In this document: piece by piece, positions 22,357-31,066 of the stretch
How the letters are laid out: every line of letters starts with the position of its first letter
Position numbering within the stretch: the stretch's first letter is position 1
DNA from: JAFNAG01 sp963824985
GTDB lineage: Bacteria > Acidobacteriota > UBA6911
Reading direction: 5' to 3'
NCBI GenBank assembly: GCA_963824985.1
Contig: CAWGRQ010000038.1
Coordinates: 124,001-188,000, forward strand
DNA length: 64,000 nt
Notes under the pieces: model-generated
The model's input: the letters and a program-made list of their open reading frames with translations, nothing else
What the model was told of the DNA's origin: nothing
Database searches by the model: none
Program-made: the position numbers and the translations under genes

Positions 22357-22925
22357 CGTCTCGCCCCTTCCTGCAGAATCTGCAGTTCGGCCAGCGCCAG
22401 CCAGTCGGCATCAAGATCCCCTTGAGGTCCGGCGGTAATTCTGATCTCGAGGTGCGGATCAGTCAGACCCGCCAGATCGAACGGGATCTCCAAGGGAATC
22501 CAGTCCCGGTCAGCTGCCGTGCGCCCAGCATCAAAATAGCGGTTGTAGATCACACGGTTCCGGCCATCGCCCTCGAGTGCCACATTCAGCTCCAGCCCAT
22601 CGCCGACATTGAAAGGCTGCACAGCCATGAGCTTCAATGTGCAGTTCCCGGTAAACCCGGTCAGCAAAGCGCGAACGGCGACGGGGGCTTTCAGCGTCAG
22701 CGTATCCAGGCGGCGGCCGCGCCGCGTCACCGGGAAATGCCGCAACAGGAAATCGCTCTCCGGCGCGGAGGAACCCGCATCACGCACAACCTGAAACTGG
22801 TCGGCAAACTCCGCGGACGGACTCACATAAGGAGCTTTCCCGCCTTGAAGCGAGCATCCGCTTCCGAGGGCGCTCACGGCGAAGGTGCAGCAGGCGCAAA
22901 CGAACAGCAATGGTTTTCCCATCAT
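22353..22925 (-). CDS. Small exported, possibly lipid-anchored protein of unknown function
   Basis: A 190-residue protein with an N-terminal hydrophobic signal (LLFVCACCTFAVSALGSGCS) that could be a lipoprotein signal, although the lipobox (LGSGC) is not canonical. The remainder is a predicted beta-rich domain with no motif I recognise. Passages such as WIPLEIPFDLAGLTDPHLEIRI resemble the C-terminal non-membrane region of the GT39-like protein encoded just upstream (NLAVVRTANLAADFTAEFKI), suggesting a related jelly-roll-like fold; that is inference. It lies 14 bases after that gene and overlaps the methyltransferase start by four bases, so it belongs to the same operon. Confidence 0.7.
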   Translation of the reverse strand: MMGKPLLFVCACCTFAVSALGSGCSLQGGKAPYVSPSAEFADQFQVVRDAGSSAPESDFLLRHFPVTRRGRRLDTLTLKAPVAVRALLTGFTGNCTLKLMAVQPFNVGDGLELNVALEGDGRNRVIYNRYFDAGRTAADRDWIPLEIPFDLAGLTDPHLEIRITAGPQGDLDADWLALAELQILQEGARR

Positions 22926-22939
22926 CCCCGGGAGCCCTC

Positions 22940-25105
22940 CTAACGCTGATCCAACGGATTACCCATATTCCCGGAACCGGCGGCACGAATCACGGCTTCC
23001 GCAAAGGCACCGAATCCCTCGCCGGCCCCTTTGACCTGATACTGGAACTCCAGAGTCTCCCCGGCAACTCCGGCCGCGGGCAGGCGCATTTGAACCAGCA
23101 ACCATTTCCCCGATTCCTCCTGCAATCCCGGTTGGAGCCAGCGCTCCTCCCCGGACAGGATTTCGCCGCGGGACCCGCGGCGGAGGATCTTGAACTCGGC
23201 CGTGAAATCCGCCGCCAGATTCGCAGTCCGCACGACCGCGAGATTCAGGGTCAGAACCGCCGGAACCTGGAGGTCCCAGGGATAAATGATCCGGGAGCCC
23301 GGCGGAGCCAGGATCGCCAGCGCACGCTCCGGCTTGTACACAAATCCCGGCCAGGGCTTCGTCGGCGAGGGGCCTTCACATCGCGCCCAGGGGAGCCGTT
23401 CCACCATGAAGTTGACCTGCCGGATCTGCAAGGTCTCAAGATTACGGCTCGACAGGGAAAACGGGATCAATCCCCATCCGGTAGAATAAAAACCTGCGGG
23501 TGTCTGCAGATCCATGGTCCGGAAGGGGGTCCTGGGCGCAAATGACAGGCTCGCCACCGGCACGGTCATTTCCTGGAGATCCGCGGGCGGGTCGTAAGGA
23601 AGGGCCAGAGTGGGCCGGACGATCAGGCTCCCTCCTCGCACCAGGGATTCATCGGACGGCAGAACCCGCGCGCCGATGCGGCCGAAGTAATAGCGGAATC
23701 CCCATTCTCCCGTGACATAGGAATCAAGACCATCATACATGCGGGCGTACGATGCCGCGGCACGGGAATAGATCCGGGCCCACTCGAAATCGGCCTGAGC
23801 CAGGAACATCCCCCAAGCCAGGGATAAGACCAGGCTGCCGCTGGCAACCATTGCGGAATTGAGCAGGGGGATGGCCTCGGACCGGTATTCTGTGACTTCG
23901 GTCACCTCCAGGCGCCGGAACACGGCGATCAGCACCGGAGGGACCAGCGGCAGAATATAGCGCGCGGATCCTTCCGTGAACAGGATCAGGCAATAGGCTG
24001 CCACTCCGAAGTACCAGAGCGCGAGAAATTGTGCTTCCAGGGGGCTGAATCCGGTTTTTTCAGCCCGTCCCTTCACGAATCCGTTCACGAACAGCGCCAG
24101 CATAGCGGCGCCGAGACCGATCCCCGTAGCCAGGCCAGAGACGAATATGGCTTTGTCGATCAGGCGATAGCCGGGCACGGCCCATTGAGCCACATAAACG
24201 GAAATCAAAACCGCCAATCCGAATGCGCGGCCCTGGAGTCCGCGGGCAAATATGTATATGAGGAACAGGGGAAACAGGATCAGCCAGCCCTGGTATTCGA
24301 CGAGCGCCAGCGCCTTGATGGCGATAACATTCAGCGCCGTCGCGCTGCGCGACTGGACATATCCGAACGTATCCGTAAGTATGAAGCGCCCGTAATGGAC
24401 CGAGGTCATGGCGAGCCAGCCGGCAATCAGAACCGGGGGAAGAAGCAGCGCCACCCATCCGGATGCCGGGCCGCGGCGGCGCCAGTGCCAGAAGCCCAAC
24501 AGCGGAATCAGGGCCGCCGCCTGGTAACTCGTAAACATTGCAGCGCAAAGAAAGAGCGCGCCGGCCGCATAGAGGACCGAACGGTTCCGCTCCCCAGCCC
24601 ACAGAAAGCAGGCGATCGACGCCATCCAGAAGGCGAGCATGGGCAAATCCGTCATCAGCGTGTGCCCCATGACCAGGAACAGCGGGCATGCCGCCAGGAC
24701 CGCCGCGGGCCAGAGCGGGCGATCGACAAAGAGAGCGGCCAGAAAATAAGTGGACACGACGGCCAGAATGGGAAATATCAGGGCGGCGGTGTGGTACATC
24801 CACTCCGTCCCGCTCCCCTCACCCGCAAAGTGCTGCACGAGTGCGAGAAAGTATGCCTGCAGCGGCGGATGCGTATGGGATGCCATATCCGGCAGGTGGA
24901 GGCCCCCGAAATCATACGGGGCATCGTATGGAAAGAGCGGATGGGCGCGGGCGCTACGCGCCATATCCATATAGAAGTTATCATCCATATGGAAAGGCTG
25001 GGTCAGAAATGGAACCGCCAGCCCGACTACAAGCACCACCAGCACCGCCAGGTCGCGATGCACCTGAGACCGCCGCAGCGGGGGATGACCCGGGAATGCC
25101 TTCAT
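22940..25105 (-). CDS. GT39-like multi-pass glycosyltransferase
   Basis: A 721-residue integral membrane protein, probably using a lipid-linked sugar donor. An early periplasmic loop has the acidic pair in PFHMDDNFYMDMARS, as in ArnT/PMT-like GT39 and GT83 enzymes, and THPPLQAYFLALVQ follows. About ten transmembrane helices run to residue 430, and a periplasmic region of about 270 residues ends the protein. The start MKAFPGHPPL at 25105 has GAGGTT eight bases upstream and was preferred to a TTG/ATG 25 codons earlier. The neighbours encode methyltransferases, GT2 enzymes and a sugar dehydratase, so a role in surface glycan or protein glycosylation is likely. The acceptor is unknown. Confidence 0.75.
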   Translation of the reverse strand: MKAFPGHPPLRRSQVHRDLAVLVVLVVGLAVPFLTQPFHMDDNFYMDMARSARAHPLFPYDAPYDFGGLHLPDMASHTHPPLQAYFLALVQHFAGEGSGTEWMYHTAALIFPILAVVSTYFLAALFVDRPLWPAAVLAACPLFLVMGHTLMTDLPMLAFWMASIACFLWAGERNRSVLYAAGALFLCAAMFTSYQAAALIPLLGFWHWRRRGPASGWVALLLPPVLIAGWLAMTSVHYGRFILTDTFGYVQSRSATALNVIAIKALALVEYQGWLILFPLFLIYIFARGLQGRAFGLAVLISVYVAQWAVPGYRLIDKAIFVSGLATGIGLGAAMLALFVNGFVKGRAEKTGFSPLEAQFLALWYFGVAAYCLILFTEGSARYILPLVPPVLIAVFRRLEVTEVTEYRSEAIPLLNSAMVASGSLVLSLAWGMFLAQADFEWARIYSRAAASYARMYDGLDSYVTGEWGFRYYFGRIGARVLPSDESLVRGGSLIVRPTLALPYDPPADLQEMTVPVASLSFAPRTPFRTMDLQTPAGFYSTGWGLIPFSLSSRNLETLQIRQVNFMVERLPWARCEGPSPTKPWPGFVYKPERALAILAPPGSRIIYPWDLQVPAVLTLNLAVVRTANLAADFTAEFKILRRGSRGEILSGEERWLQPGLQEESGKWLLVQMRLPAAGVAGETLEFQYQVKGAGEGFGAFAEAVIRAAGSGNMGNPLDQR

Positions 25106-25198
25106 GATCGGAACCTCAATCTGGATCTCGCGAAAAAACAACTTGGCATTTTGCTGCTTCCCCAAGCGTAACTCTATCATTTAGAGCATTATTTGGCC

Positions 25199-25400
25199 TT
25201 TGTAAAAGCAGCCACGGATTCCACGGGGGCCGCAGATCTAAATTCAAAGGGTAGGCGCATTTCGAGCCGCGCCGGATGATGTCGTCATCTTTTCGTGCCC
25301 CCTGGAAGGTGCAGGAAACACTCCCCCTGATGGCAGCGCCTTTATAAAATCAGTGTAATCCGTGAAATCCGTGGCCGCTCTTTGCCGCCCCTGACCATAT
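25199..25400. repeat. CACGGATTTCACGG repeat element (copy 1)
   Basis: The arm GTAAAAGCAGCCACGGATTCCAC at about 25,202 pairs with AATCCGTGAAATCCGTGGCCGCTCTTTG near 25,358. The same flanks, including TTGTAAAAGCAGCC on one side and CTGACCATATGCC on the other, recur at 39,976-40,112. The interior (about 100 bases) differs. The downstream arm lies inside the 3' end of the neighbouring glycosyltransferase gene. Confidence 0.8.
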
Positions 25401-27075
25401 GCCTTGCCGGTTCCACATTATGATGGCGCCCGCCATTCGAGGCGGGATATCCCCGGGCTCAGGGCGCCGGAGGGCCGCAGCCTGGACCGGGGAGTTCCGC
25501 TGGACGAAATAGAGCCGGGCGGGAATCCCGCCCGGCAGGAGATAGAGTTCCACGAGGCGAAACGTGTCCGGATTGTCCACGATGATCTGGTTCAATCCGT
25601 GGCTCGAAGCCGTCGTCCAGGGCATCCCCTGATCCCCATCAATCATAACCAGGTAGTTATACCCCGCAAACGCCTGAATTCCCACAGGCTGCGTCTGCAG
25701 ATGCACGGTCTGCACCGGCAGGCCGCGCAGGCGGGCCATCAGCTGAAAATTCGGGGCATTGAAGCGCGGCAGGTCGGGAATCAGAGCCAGGGTGGGCGAC
25801 ACGCCGCGGGCCCGGGCATCGGCGGCCACACGGCGGAGGATCTCCTCCTGTTTCCAGTCCTCCCTCCGGGGCGATCCCAGGATGTGGAAATAGTGTTGCA
25901 GGTAAAGATTCCAGTCCCACCGCAGGCTGCCGCTGTACCCGCGCACCAGCACCAGGTCTTCCGGGAGCCAGCGAACTCCGAAGTTGGCGGCATAGACCTG
26001 GAAGCAGAGGATCGCCACCAGGCCGGCCTGCAGCAGCCTGGCCCGCGCTCCGGCCCAGCTTTGCAGCCAGGCGCCGCAAATGATCATCAAGGGACCGAGC
26101 AGCGGCAGGGTGAAGCGCGGATCCTTGGTGCGCAGCAGCGTCATGATCAGCCAGGCGCCGACGATCGTGGTGAAGAAAAACCCCGTGTCGCGCAGCAGCT
26201 TGCGCCTCCAGGCAAACAGGACCGACACGATCAGCAGCCCGAACAGAATTCCGAACAGCTGATATCCTTCAAGGAGGCGCAGGTAGTAGATGAGTGACTG
26301 AAACGAAAACACGGGGGGCTCCCCTTCGCGCGCGCCGATAGCCGCGTTTTCGCCGAAATACCGCACCAGTCGTGCCAGGTTCGGCAGGTACCATATCCCG
26401 GCGCCCAGCCCTGCAATCAAGGATGCGTCCGCAAGGTGGAGCAGTCGGGTCTTCGACCGCCAGATGCGCGAGCGGAGACACACATAGAGGACCGGGAACA
26501 GCAAAAAACCGGCAAAGAACCATTTCGTCAGCAGGCCGAGCGCGGCCACCAGCCCGAAGCGGACACTCTGCTCATGTGATGCAAACGCCTCCGTCCGGCG
26601 CAACGCCACGAGGCCGGCCGCCACCCAGGCCGCCAGCCAGTAATCGAGGACCGTCTCACGGGACAGCCAGACCAGATACGGGATCAGCGCCGTGAGCACG
26701 CAGGCCCAGCGTCCGGCGGCGGCTCCGGCAAGATCCTCGCCCAACAGGTAGACGCACCACAGAAGCAGCAGTGTCGCCGGAATATTCGCCAGAATCGCGA
26801 TATGCGGCCCCGGATGAAACACGAAGTAGCTCAGCGCGATGGCCAGATGAACGAAGGGAGGATAGTTTCCCGAGCGTTCCGCCAGCGGCAGCGTGGCGGC
26901 CGAAGGAGCCGGCACCGGGGACCAGTAGTTGAGAGCATAGCCCTGGTGCAGCGCCATATCCCAGACCGGAGGGCGCGTATCGCGGGCCAGCCAGAGGAGG
27001 TTCAGGGTCCACAGCGCGGCGGTCAGCGCAACGGACGGTCACCAGTCCCGATGTGCGCGGCGACACCTGCATCAT
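25350..27075 (-). CDS. GT39-like membrane glycosyltransferase (one extra base near 27033; 3' end inside a repeat)
   Basis: A second multi-pass transferase. The long open frame starts at an internal ATG (26957), but its upstream sequence is blocked by a stop. Removing one base of GTCCGTT at about 27030-27036 links it to an ATG at 27075 with GAGGGGA ribosome site, giving MMQVSPRTSGLVTVVALTAALW, a proper first membrane helix, then RDTRPPVWDMALHQG. The corrected length is 574 residues with about 11 helices. The ATG overlaps the stop of the methyltransferase upstream as ATGA. The last 17 codons (GIWSGAAKSGHGFHGLH) and the stop are supplied by the repeat element at 25199-25400, so the native C-terminus may have been replaced. 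Confidence 0.75.
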
Positions 27076-27791
27076 TCCCCTCCCCGGGTCGCCCGAATCC
27101 GGTAACCGAGCGTGAATTCCTGCTTCCGATCGAGCGGATCCAGGTAGTACAGCATCAGGGGCAGCAGGAGTCCGAAGATGGGAGCCATCGGAACAAAGAG
27201 CAGCCAGCGCCACCCCTGCTGGAAGAAGCCCAGCAGGTTGACGCACCGGCGCGCGCACACGCGGAAGAACCCTCCCATCGGATGCAGCAGATCAATCCGA
27301 AAGGGGAGATCCTGCATGAGGAGGCGCACACCATACCGGGTGAAGCGATGGTAATCGTGGGGAGCCTGATGTTCTTCCCAGAGAAACGGCACAACCATGT
27401 GAAGCGTGCCGCCGGGCTTGAGAACGCGCGCGAATTCGCCGAGCACCCGCCGCGGATCGCGGGTGTGCTCCAGGACGACCATACAGAGAATGCGGTTCAC
27501 CGATTGCGAACGGACCGGAAGACGCTCCAGATCGCCCCGAACATCGATGCGGCTGTAATCCCATGAGGAGTCCCCGGTCCCGGCGTCAAGCGCCACGTAG
27601 CCACCCTGCGGGAAGCGAGACCGGTGGCGTGCTTCTCCGGCCCCGGCATCGAGCGCGATCTCATCCCCCCTCAGGGCAGCAGCCGCGATCCCCACCTCCG
27701 CCTCGATAATCTCCTGGACCGGATCCAGCCGGGCAATCAGGAAACGCGGCATGATCTTTCCGGCGAGCGATTTCAATCGTGGATCGATCAA
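27072..27791 (-). CDS. SAM-dependent methyltransferase with membrane-associated C-terminus
   Basis: A 239-residue class I methyltransferase-like protein. Motif I is weakened (IALDAGAGEARHRSRF), then IDVRGDLERLPVRSQSVNRILCMVVLEHTRDPRRVLGEFARVLKPGGTLHMVVPF is the typical late part of the fold. PHDYHRFTRYGVRLLM is shared by methyltransferases in lipopolysaccharide and O-antigen clusters. A hydrophobic stretch (LLFVPMAPIFGLLLPLMLYYL) near residue 205 may attach it to the membrane. It is followed with an ATGA overlap by the GT39-like gene and lies 34 bases after the GT2 gene. Confidence 0.8.
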   Translation of the reverse strand: MIDPRLKSLAGKIMPRFLIARLDPVQEIIEAEVGIAAAALRGDEIALDAGAGEARHRSRFPQGGYVALDAGTGDSSWDYSRIDVRGDLERLPVRSQSVNRILCMVVLEHTRDPRRVLGEFARVLKPGGTLHMVVPFLWEEHQAPHDYHRFTRYGVRLLMQDLPFRIDLLHPMGGFFRVCARRCVNLLGFFQQGWRWLLFVPMAPIFGLLLPLMLYYLDPLDRKQEFTLGYRIRATRGGE

Positions 27792-27825
27792 GATCCCCCC
27801 CCCCGGCAGGCGGATTTCATCTGCT

Positions 27826-28659
27826 TCAATTCCCCTCAGGGTCGGATGATGGGGCGCTGCTCACCGAATTCCGAAAAATGGCATCGTGGTAATACCTGCT
27901 GACCACCTCGGGCAAGGTGAGGTTAAAGATCCTGGGGCGGTGCAGCCCGACGCGCTGAAGGAGAAAGCTGATCATGACCCAGAGCGTTTTTAATCCATAC
28001 CTGGTGCTGACGCGAAAATTGACGCTTGAGGCTTCGGGAAAGTAGCGCGCCTGAACCGCAATCTCTCGAATTTCAAACCCGAAATGCACGGCTTGGGCAA
28101 TTATCTGCGAATCAAAAACAAAGTCGTCGGAATTGATCAGGAACGGGACGGTGGTGAGCAGTTTGCGGCTGTAGGCGCGGAAGCCGCTGTGGCAATCGGT
28201 AAGCCGCGTGCGGTAGATCACGTTCTCCAGGGTCGTAAGCACCCGGTTGGCGGCATATTTCCAGAGCGGCATGCCCCCCTGCAACGCCCCCCCGTTCAGA
28301 ATCCGGGAACCCATCACCATATCGGCCTGTTGCTCCAGGATCGGGCGTACCAGTTCAGGGACCAGCCGGGAGTCATACTGGTGATCCGGGTGCAGCATCA
28401 CCACGACATCGGCCTGCTCTTTGAGCGCCTCGAGATAGCAGGTTTTCTGATTGCCCCCGTAACCCCGGTTCTGCACATGGATCACCACGGACAACCCCAG
28501 GGAGCGCGCTATCTCCACGGTTTGATCATGGCTCACATCGTCGACCAGGATGATCTGGAAGATCCGGTCTTTGGGAATGTCGGCATAGGTGCGCTCCAGC
28601 GTTCGAGCGGCGTTGTAGGCCGGCAGCACTACCACTATTTTGGGATCGGCGTTCGTCAT
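27826..28659 (-). CDS. Glycosyltransferase family 2
   Basis: A 277-residue GT-A fold transferase of the DPM/polyprenyl-phosphate type. Nucleotide-sugar binding is shown by VVVLPAYNAARTLERTY, ILVDDVSHDQT and the DPDHQYD-like HPDHQYDSRLVPEL motif; GGNQKTCYLEAL is conserved in the same subgroup. A hydrophobic helix near residue 235 (KTLWVMISFLLQRVGL) may anchor it. Its ATG overlaps the stop of the dehydratase gene as ATGA, indicating translational coupling. A product of the glycosyl-lipid carrier kind would supply the GT39-like enzymes, but donor and acceptor cannot be read from sequence. Confidence 0.88.
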   Translation of the reverse strand: MTNADPKIVVVLPAYNAARTLERTYADIPKDRIFQIILVDDVSHDQTVEIARSLGLSVVIHVQNRGYGGNQKTCYLEALKEQADVVVMLHPDHQYDSRLVPELVRPILEQQADMVMGSRILNGGALQGGMPLWKYAANRVLTTLENVIYRTRLTDCHSGFRAYSRKLLTTVPFLINSDDFVFDSQIIAQAVHFGFEIREIAVQARYFPEASSVNFRVSTRYGLKTLWVMISFLLQRVGLHRPRIFNLTLPEVVSRYYHDAIFRNSVSSAPSSDPEGN

Positions 28660-29654
28660 ACGTTATACAGGAAATGTTTGTACCTGTCCGGGTGCGACTG
28701 GAACCAGCGAATCGTTTCCGCCAGGCCGCGTTCCAGCGGCACCTCCGGCTGCCAGCCGAGTAGATCCGCCGCCTTCCGGTTCGAGGCCAGCAGTCTCTCG
28801 ACTTCGCTGGCCTTGGGCCGCCTGCGTCTGGATTCACCGACAACGCGCAGCGGCTGTCCCAGGATCGCACCGATCATCGTAACCAGGTCGGACACCGAGA
28901 CCTCCTGCGCCGATCCGATCTGAATGGTTTGCCCGACACAGGCGGGCCGGGTGGCCGCCGCCAGGAACCCCCTGACCGTGTCCAGGACATAGGTAAGGTC
29001 GCGGCGCGGATCCAGCCGGCCGAGCCTGATCGTGTTGGAAGCCAGCGCCTGGGTGATAATGGCCGGCACAACCGCGCGCGGCGACTGCCTGGGGCCATAG
29101 GCATTAAAGGGACGGATAATTACGACCGGGAGTCCGTAGGTCCGATGGTAGCTCTGCGCCAGCATATCGCCGCCCACCTTGGACGCCGCATAGGGCGACT
29201 GGGGATTCAGCGGATGATTCTCCTCCATCGGCACCACCTGCGCCGTGCCGTAAACCTCGCTCGTGGAGGTCTGAACCAGTCTCCGAATGCCGGTCTCCAG
29301 GCCCGCCTGCAGAACATTCAGCGTGCCCAGAACATTGGTCGCCACCACATCTTCAGGGTTGGCATACGAATAGGGGATGCCGATCAAGGCTCCCAGGTGA
29401 AATACCACGTCGCAGTTCCGCACCGCGCGGCGGACCGCCCCGGCGTCGCGCAGGTCTCCGGAGATCACTTCAATCTCCTTCCGTTGCTTCCGGTCCAGGT
29501 CTTCCAGAAGGCCCCAGTCGTTTCTCGAGTTGTAGTGAACGAAGGCCCGCACCTCCGCCCCGCGCGCCAGCGTCGCCTCGCAGAGGTGGCTGCCGATGAA
29601 GCCGCCCGCGCCGGTAATCAAAACCCTGGCTCCTGAAAGTTTCCCCTGTTTCAT
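28656..29654 (-). CDS. NAD-dependent 4,6-dehydratase, LegB-like
   Basis: A 332-residue short-chain dehydrogenase-type enzyme. The NAD motif is GAGGFIGSH, the catalytic YAASK lies at about residue 155 with TSTSEVYG before it. Several features are shared with LegB, which makes the UDP-sugar intermediate of legionaminic acid: NSRNDWGLLEDL, AYGPRQSPRAVVPAIITQAL, and the C-terminal YKHFLYNV. A related UDP-GlcNAc 4,6-dehydratase role is also possible. No other nonulosonate synthesis genes (aminotransferase, NeuB-like synthase) are in the window, so the pathway cannot be assigned. It is cotranscribed with the downstream GT2 gene. Confidence 0.82.
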   Translation of the reverse strand: MKQGKLSGARVLITGAGGFIGSHLCEATLARGAEVRAFVHYNSRNDWGLLEDLDRKQRKEIEVISGDLRDAGAVRRAVRNCDVVFHLGALIGIPYSYANPEDVVATNVLGTLNVLQAGLETGIRRLVQTSTSEVYGTAQVVPMEENHPLNPQSPYAASKVGGDMLAQSYHRTYGLPVVIIRPFNAYGPRQSPRAVVPAIITQALASNTIRLGRLDPRRDLTYVLDTVRGFLAAATRPACVGQTIQIGSAQEVSVSDLVTMIGAILGQPLRVVGESRRRRPKASEVERLLASNRKAADLLGWQPEVPLERGLAETIRWFQSHPDRYKHFLYNV

Positions 29655-29792
29655 CTGTCCCCGCCGGATCGTGGGTTGGCCCTGATTTTTCCTGAAACTG
29701 TGATCCTATCCCGAGGCCAAGGACATCTTCAATAGGAGATTCTGGAAAGAGTGTAGTCGGAAGGGGGAGTCACTCCCGGGATAAGCAAAACC

Positions 29793-30005
29793 AAAACGCC
29801 ACGGATTTCACGGATTCCACGGATTTGTCATACAATTCAACATATCGCGGAACACCACTCGCAGGCTTTGGATTATCTGACCGCCATCGAACTCCGGTTG
29901 GCGCTGCGCCTCAACATCGGCACCAGGTCGCTTCAGTTCAGCCGTATGATCCGCCAGGTTTTTTTAAATCTGTGGAATCCGTGAAATCCGTGGCGTTTTT
30001 GTTTT
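29793..30005. repeat. CACGGATTTCACGG repeat element (copy 2)
   Basis: Terminal arms AAAACGCCACGGATTTCACGGATT (about 29,797-29,825) and AATCCGTGAAATCCGTGGCGTTTTTG (about 29,976-30,002) are near-perfect inverted copies enclosing about 150 bases. The rest of the 430-base gap between the dehydratase gene and the toxin-antitoxin operator has no other recognisable feature. Confidence 0.85.
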
Positions 30006-30030
30006 CTGCACCAATTTACACTGAAAGCTG

Positions 30031-30075
30031 TTGAAGTCTCCTGCAACTGGTCAGTATAATCTGACCAGTTGCAGG
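30031..30075 (+). promoter_or_regulatory. Promoter-operator of the Phd-type toxin-antitoxin pair
   Basis: A perfect 14-base inverted repeat (CCTGCAACTGGTCA at 30040-30053 and TGACCAGTTGCAGG at 30062-30075) has an eight-base loop that contains TATAAT (30055-30060). TTGAAG at 30031-30036 is a -35 candidate, 18 bases away. The right arm also covers the ribosome site CAGGAGG. A bound antitoxin would block both polymerase and, in the RNA hairpin, ribosome access, the usual autoregulation of such operons. Confidence 0.8.
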
Positions 30076-30083
30076 AGGTTGAC

Positions 30084-30404
30084 ATGTCCAATATTCCAGC
30101 CACCGAGTTCAAGGCGAGATGCCTGGAACTGATGGACCGCGTGGCCGAGCGGCGCGAGACCTATGTGATCACCAAGCGGGGCAAACCGGTGGCGAAGCTC
30201 GTCCCCCTGGAGCGCAATCCAAAAGACAGCATCTTCGGGTGGCTGCGCGCCAGCGGATCGATCGAGGGCGATATTCTCAACCCTGTGGTTTCGCCTCATG
30301 GTTGGGAGAACCTCAGGGAATGGGATCAGCTGAATGCCGCCGGCAATCTGCGAATGAAAGGCGGCGTATCCAGGACCGGCAAGCGACAGCGGAGCCGAAG
30401 ATGA
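30084..30404 (+). CDS. Phd/YefM-family antitoxin
   Basis: A 106-residue antitoxin. The N-terminal half has the Phd/YefM pattern MSNIPATEFKARCLELMDRV with VITKRGKPVAKLVPL, which forms the DNA-binding and dimerisation fold; the C-terminal part (SIFGWLRASGSIEGDIL...) would wrap around the toxin. A strong CAGGAGG ribosome site lies eight bases upstream. Its stop overlaps the toxin ATG as ATGA. It should repress its own promoter through the palindrome just upstream. Confidence 0.9.
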   Translation: MSNIPATEFKARCLELMDRVAERRETYVITKRGKPVAKLVPLERNPKDSIFGWLRASGSIEGDILNPVVSPHGWENLREWDQLNAAGNLRMKGGVSRTGKRQRSRR

Positions 30405-30796
30405 TCCTCCTTGACACACATGCACTCGTGATGCTCGCGCTGAAGCCCGAAGGATTATCCAGGGCTGCTGCACGAGCCATCGCTCGGGCGGAAGCAGGCG
30501 GCGGTAACGCCATCGCCTCAATCACGATGTGGGAGATCGCCCAGCTGATCGATTCGGGCCGCGTGCGCGTGCATGGATCAACGGAAACATTCCTCAAACT
30601 TATCCTGCAGCGCCCGCGGTTGTTCGTCCTGGATCTCAGCCCTGAGATCGCAGCCCTCGCCTTTCAATTCCCTCGGGACTTTCCCAATGACCCTGCCGAC
30701 CGGATTATTGCCGCAACGGCCCGGGTTCACGGGCTGAAGCTGGTAACGAAAGATCAGCGTTTGCGGGACAGCGCGCTTCTGCAAACGATCTGGTAG
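30401..30796 (+). CDS. PIN-domain toxin, VapC-like ribonuclease
   Basis: A 131-residue PIN-domain RNase, expected to cleave tRNA or rRNA when the antitoxin is lost. The acidic active-site residues are in MILLDTHALVML (first Asp), TMWEIAQL (Glu), and NDPADRIIAATARVHGLKLVTKDQRL (the later Asp pair). The DTHALVML pattern and SITMWEIA are typical of the Phd-paired subgroup. It overlaps the antitoxin gene by four bases. The pair lies on the opposite strand to the glycan cluster it interrupts, between repeat copies, as if acquired. Confidence 0.92.
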   Translation: MILLDTHALVMLALKPEGLSRAAARAIARAEAGGGNAIASITMWEIAQLIDSGRVRVHGSTETFLKLILQRPRLFVLDLSPEIAALAFQFPRDFPNDPADRIIAATARVHGLKLVTKDQRLRDSALLQTIW

Positions 30797-30956
30797 GCCT
30801 ATTCTTGCGGCCCGAACTCAGGCCAAAACCTGCAAAATCGCACCGGCTCGAAACCATTCCAGGGATTCCATGACATACGTGGCGGAGCCTGATTGTTTTC
30901 GAAACAGCCTCCCACGTGCCCAGGGGGCGCACCGGCGACGCATGAAAATCTTTTGG

Positions 30957-31031
30957 CTTTGCGACTTTGCGTCTTGGCGTCCTTGCGTTGATTATTTTAA
31001 CGCAATGACGCCAAGACGCGAGGGCGCAAAG
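30957..31031. repeat. GACGCAAGG-family palindrome (copy 2)
   Basis: Two 33-base arms built from CTTTGCGTCTTGGCGTCCTTGCG (30957-30989) and its inverted relative (30999-31031) match at about 28 of 33 positions around a nine-base loop. It shares the GACGCAAGG words with the arms at 5768-5800 and 5884-5916 and lies in the 270-base gap between the toxin gene and the convergent methyltransferase. Confidence 0.8.
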
Positions 31032-31066
31032 AAATATTTTCGGAACAGCGGATGGAACCGGGCAGA

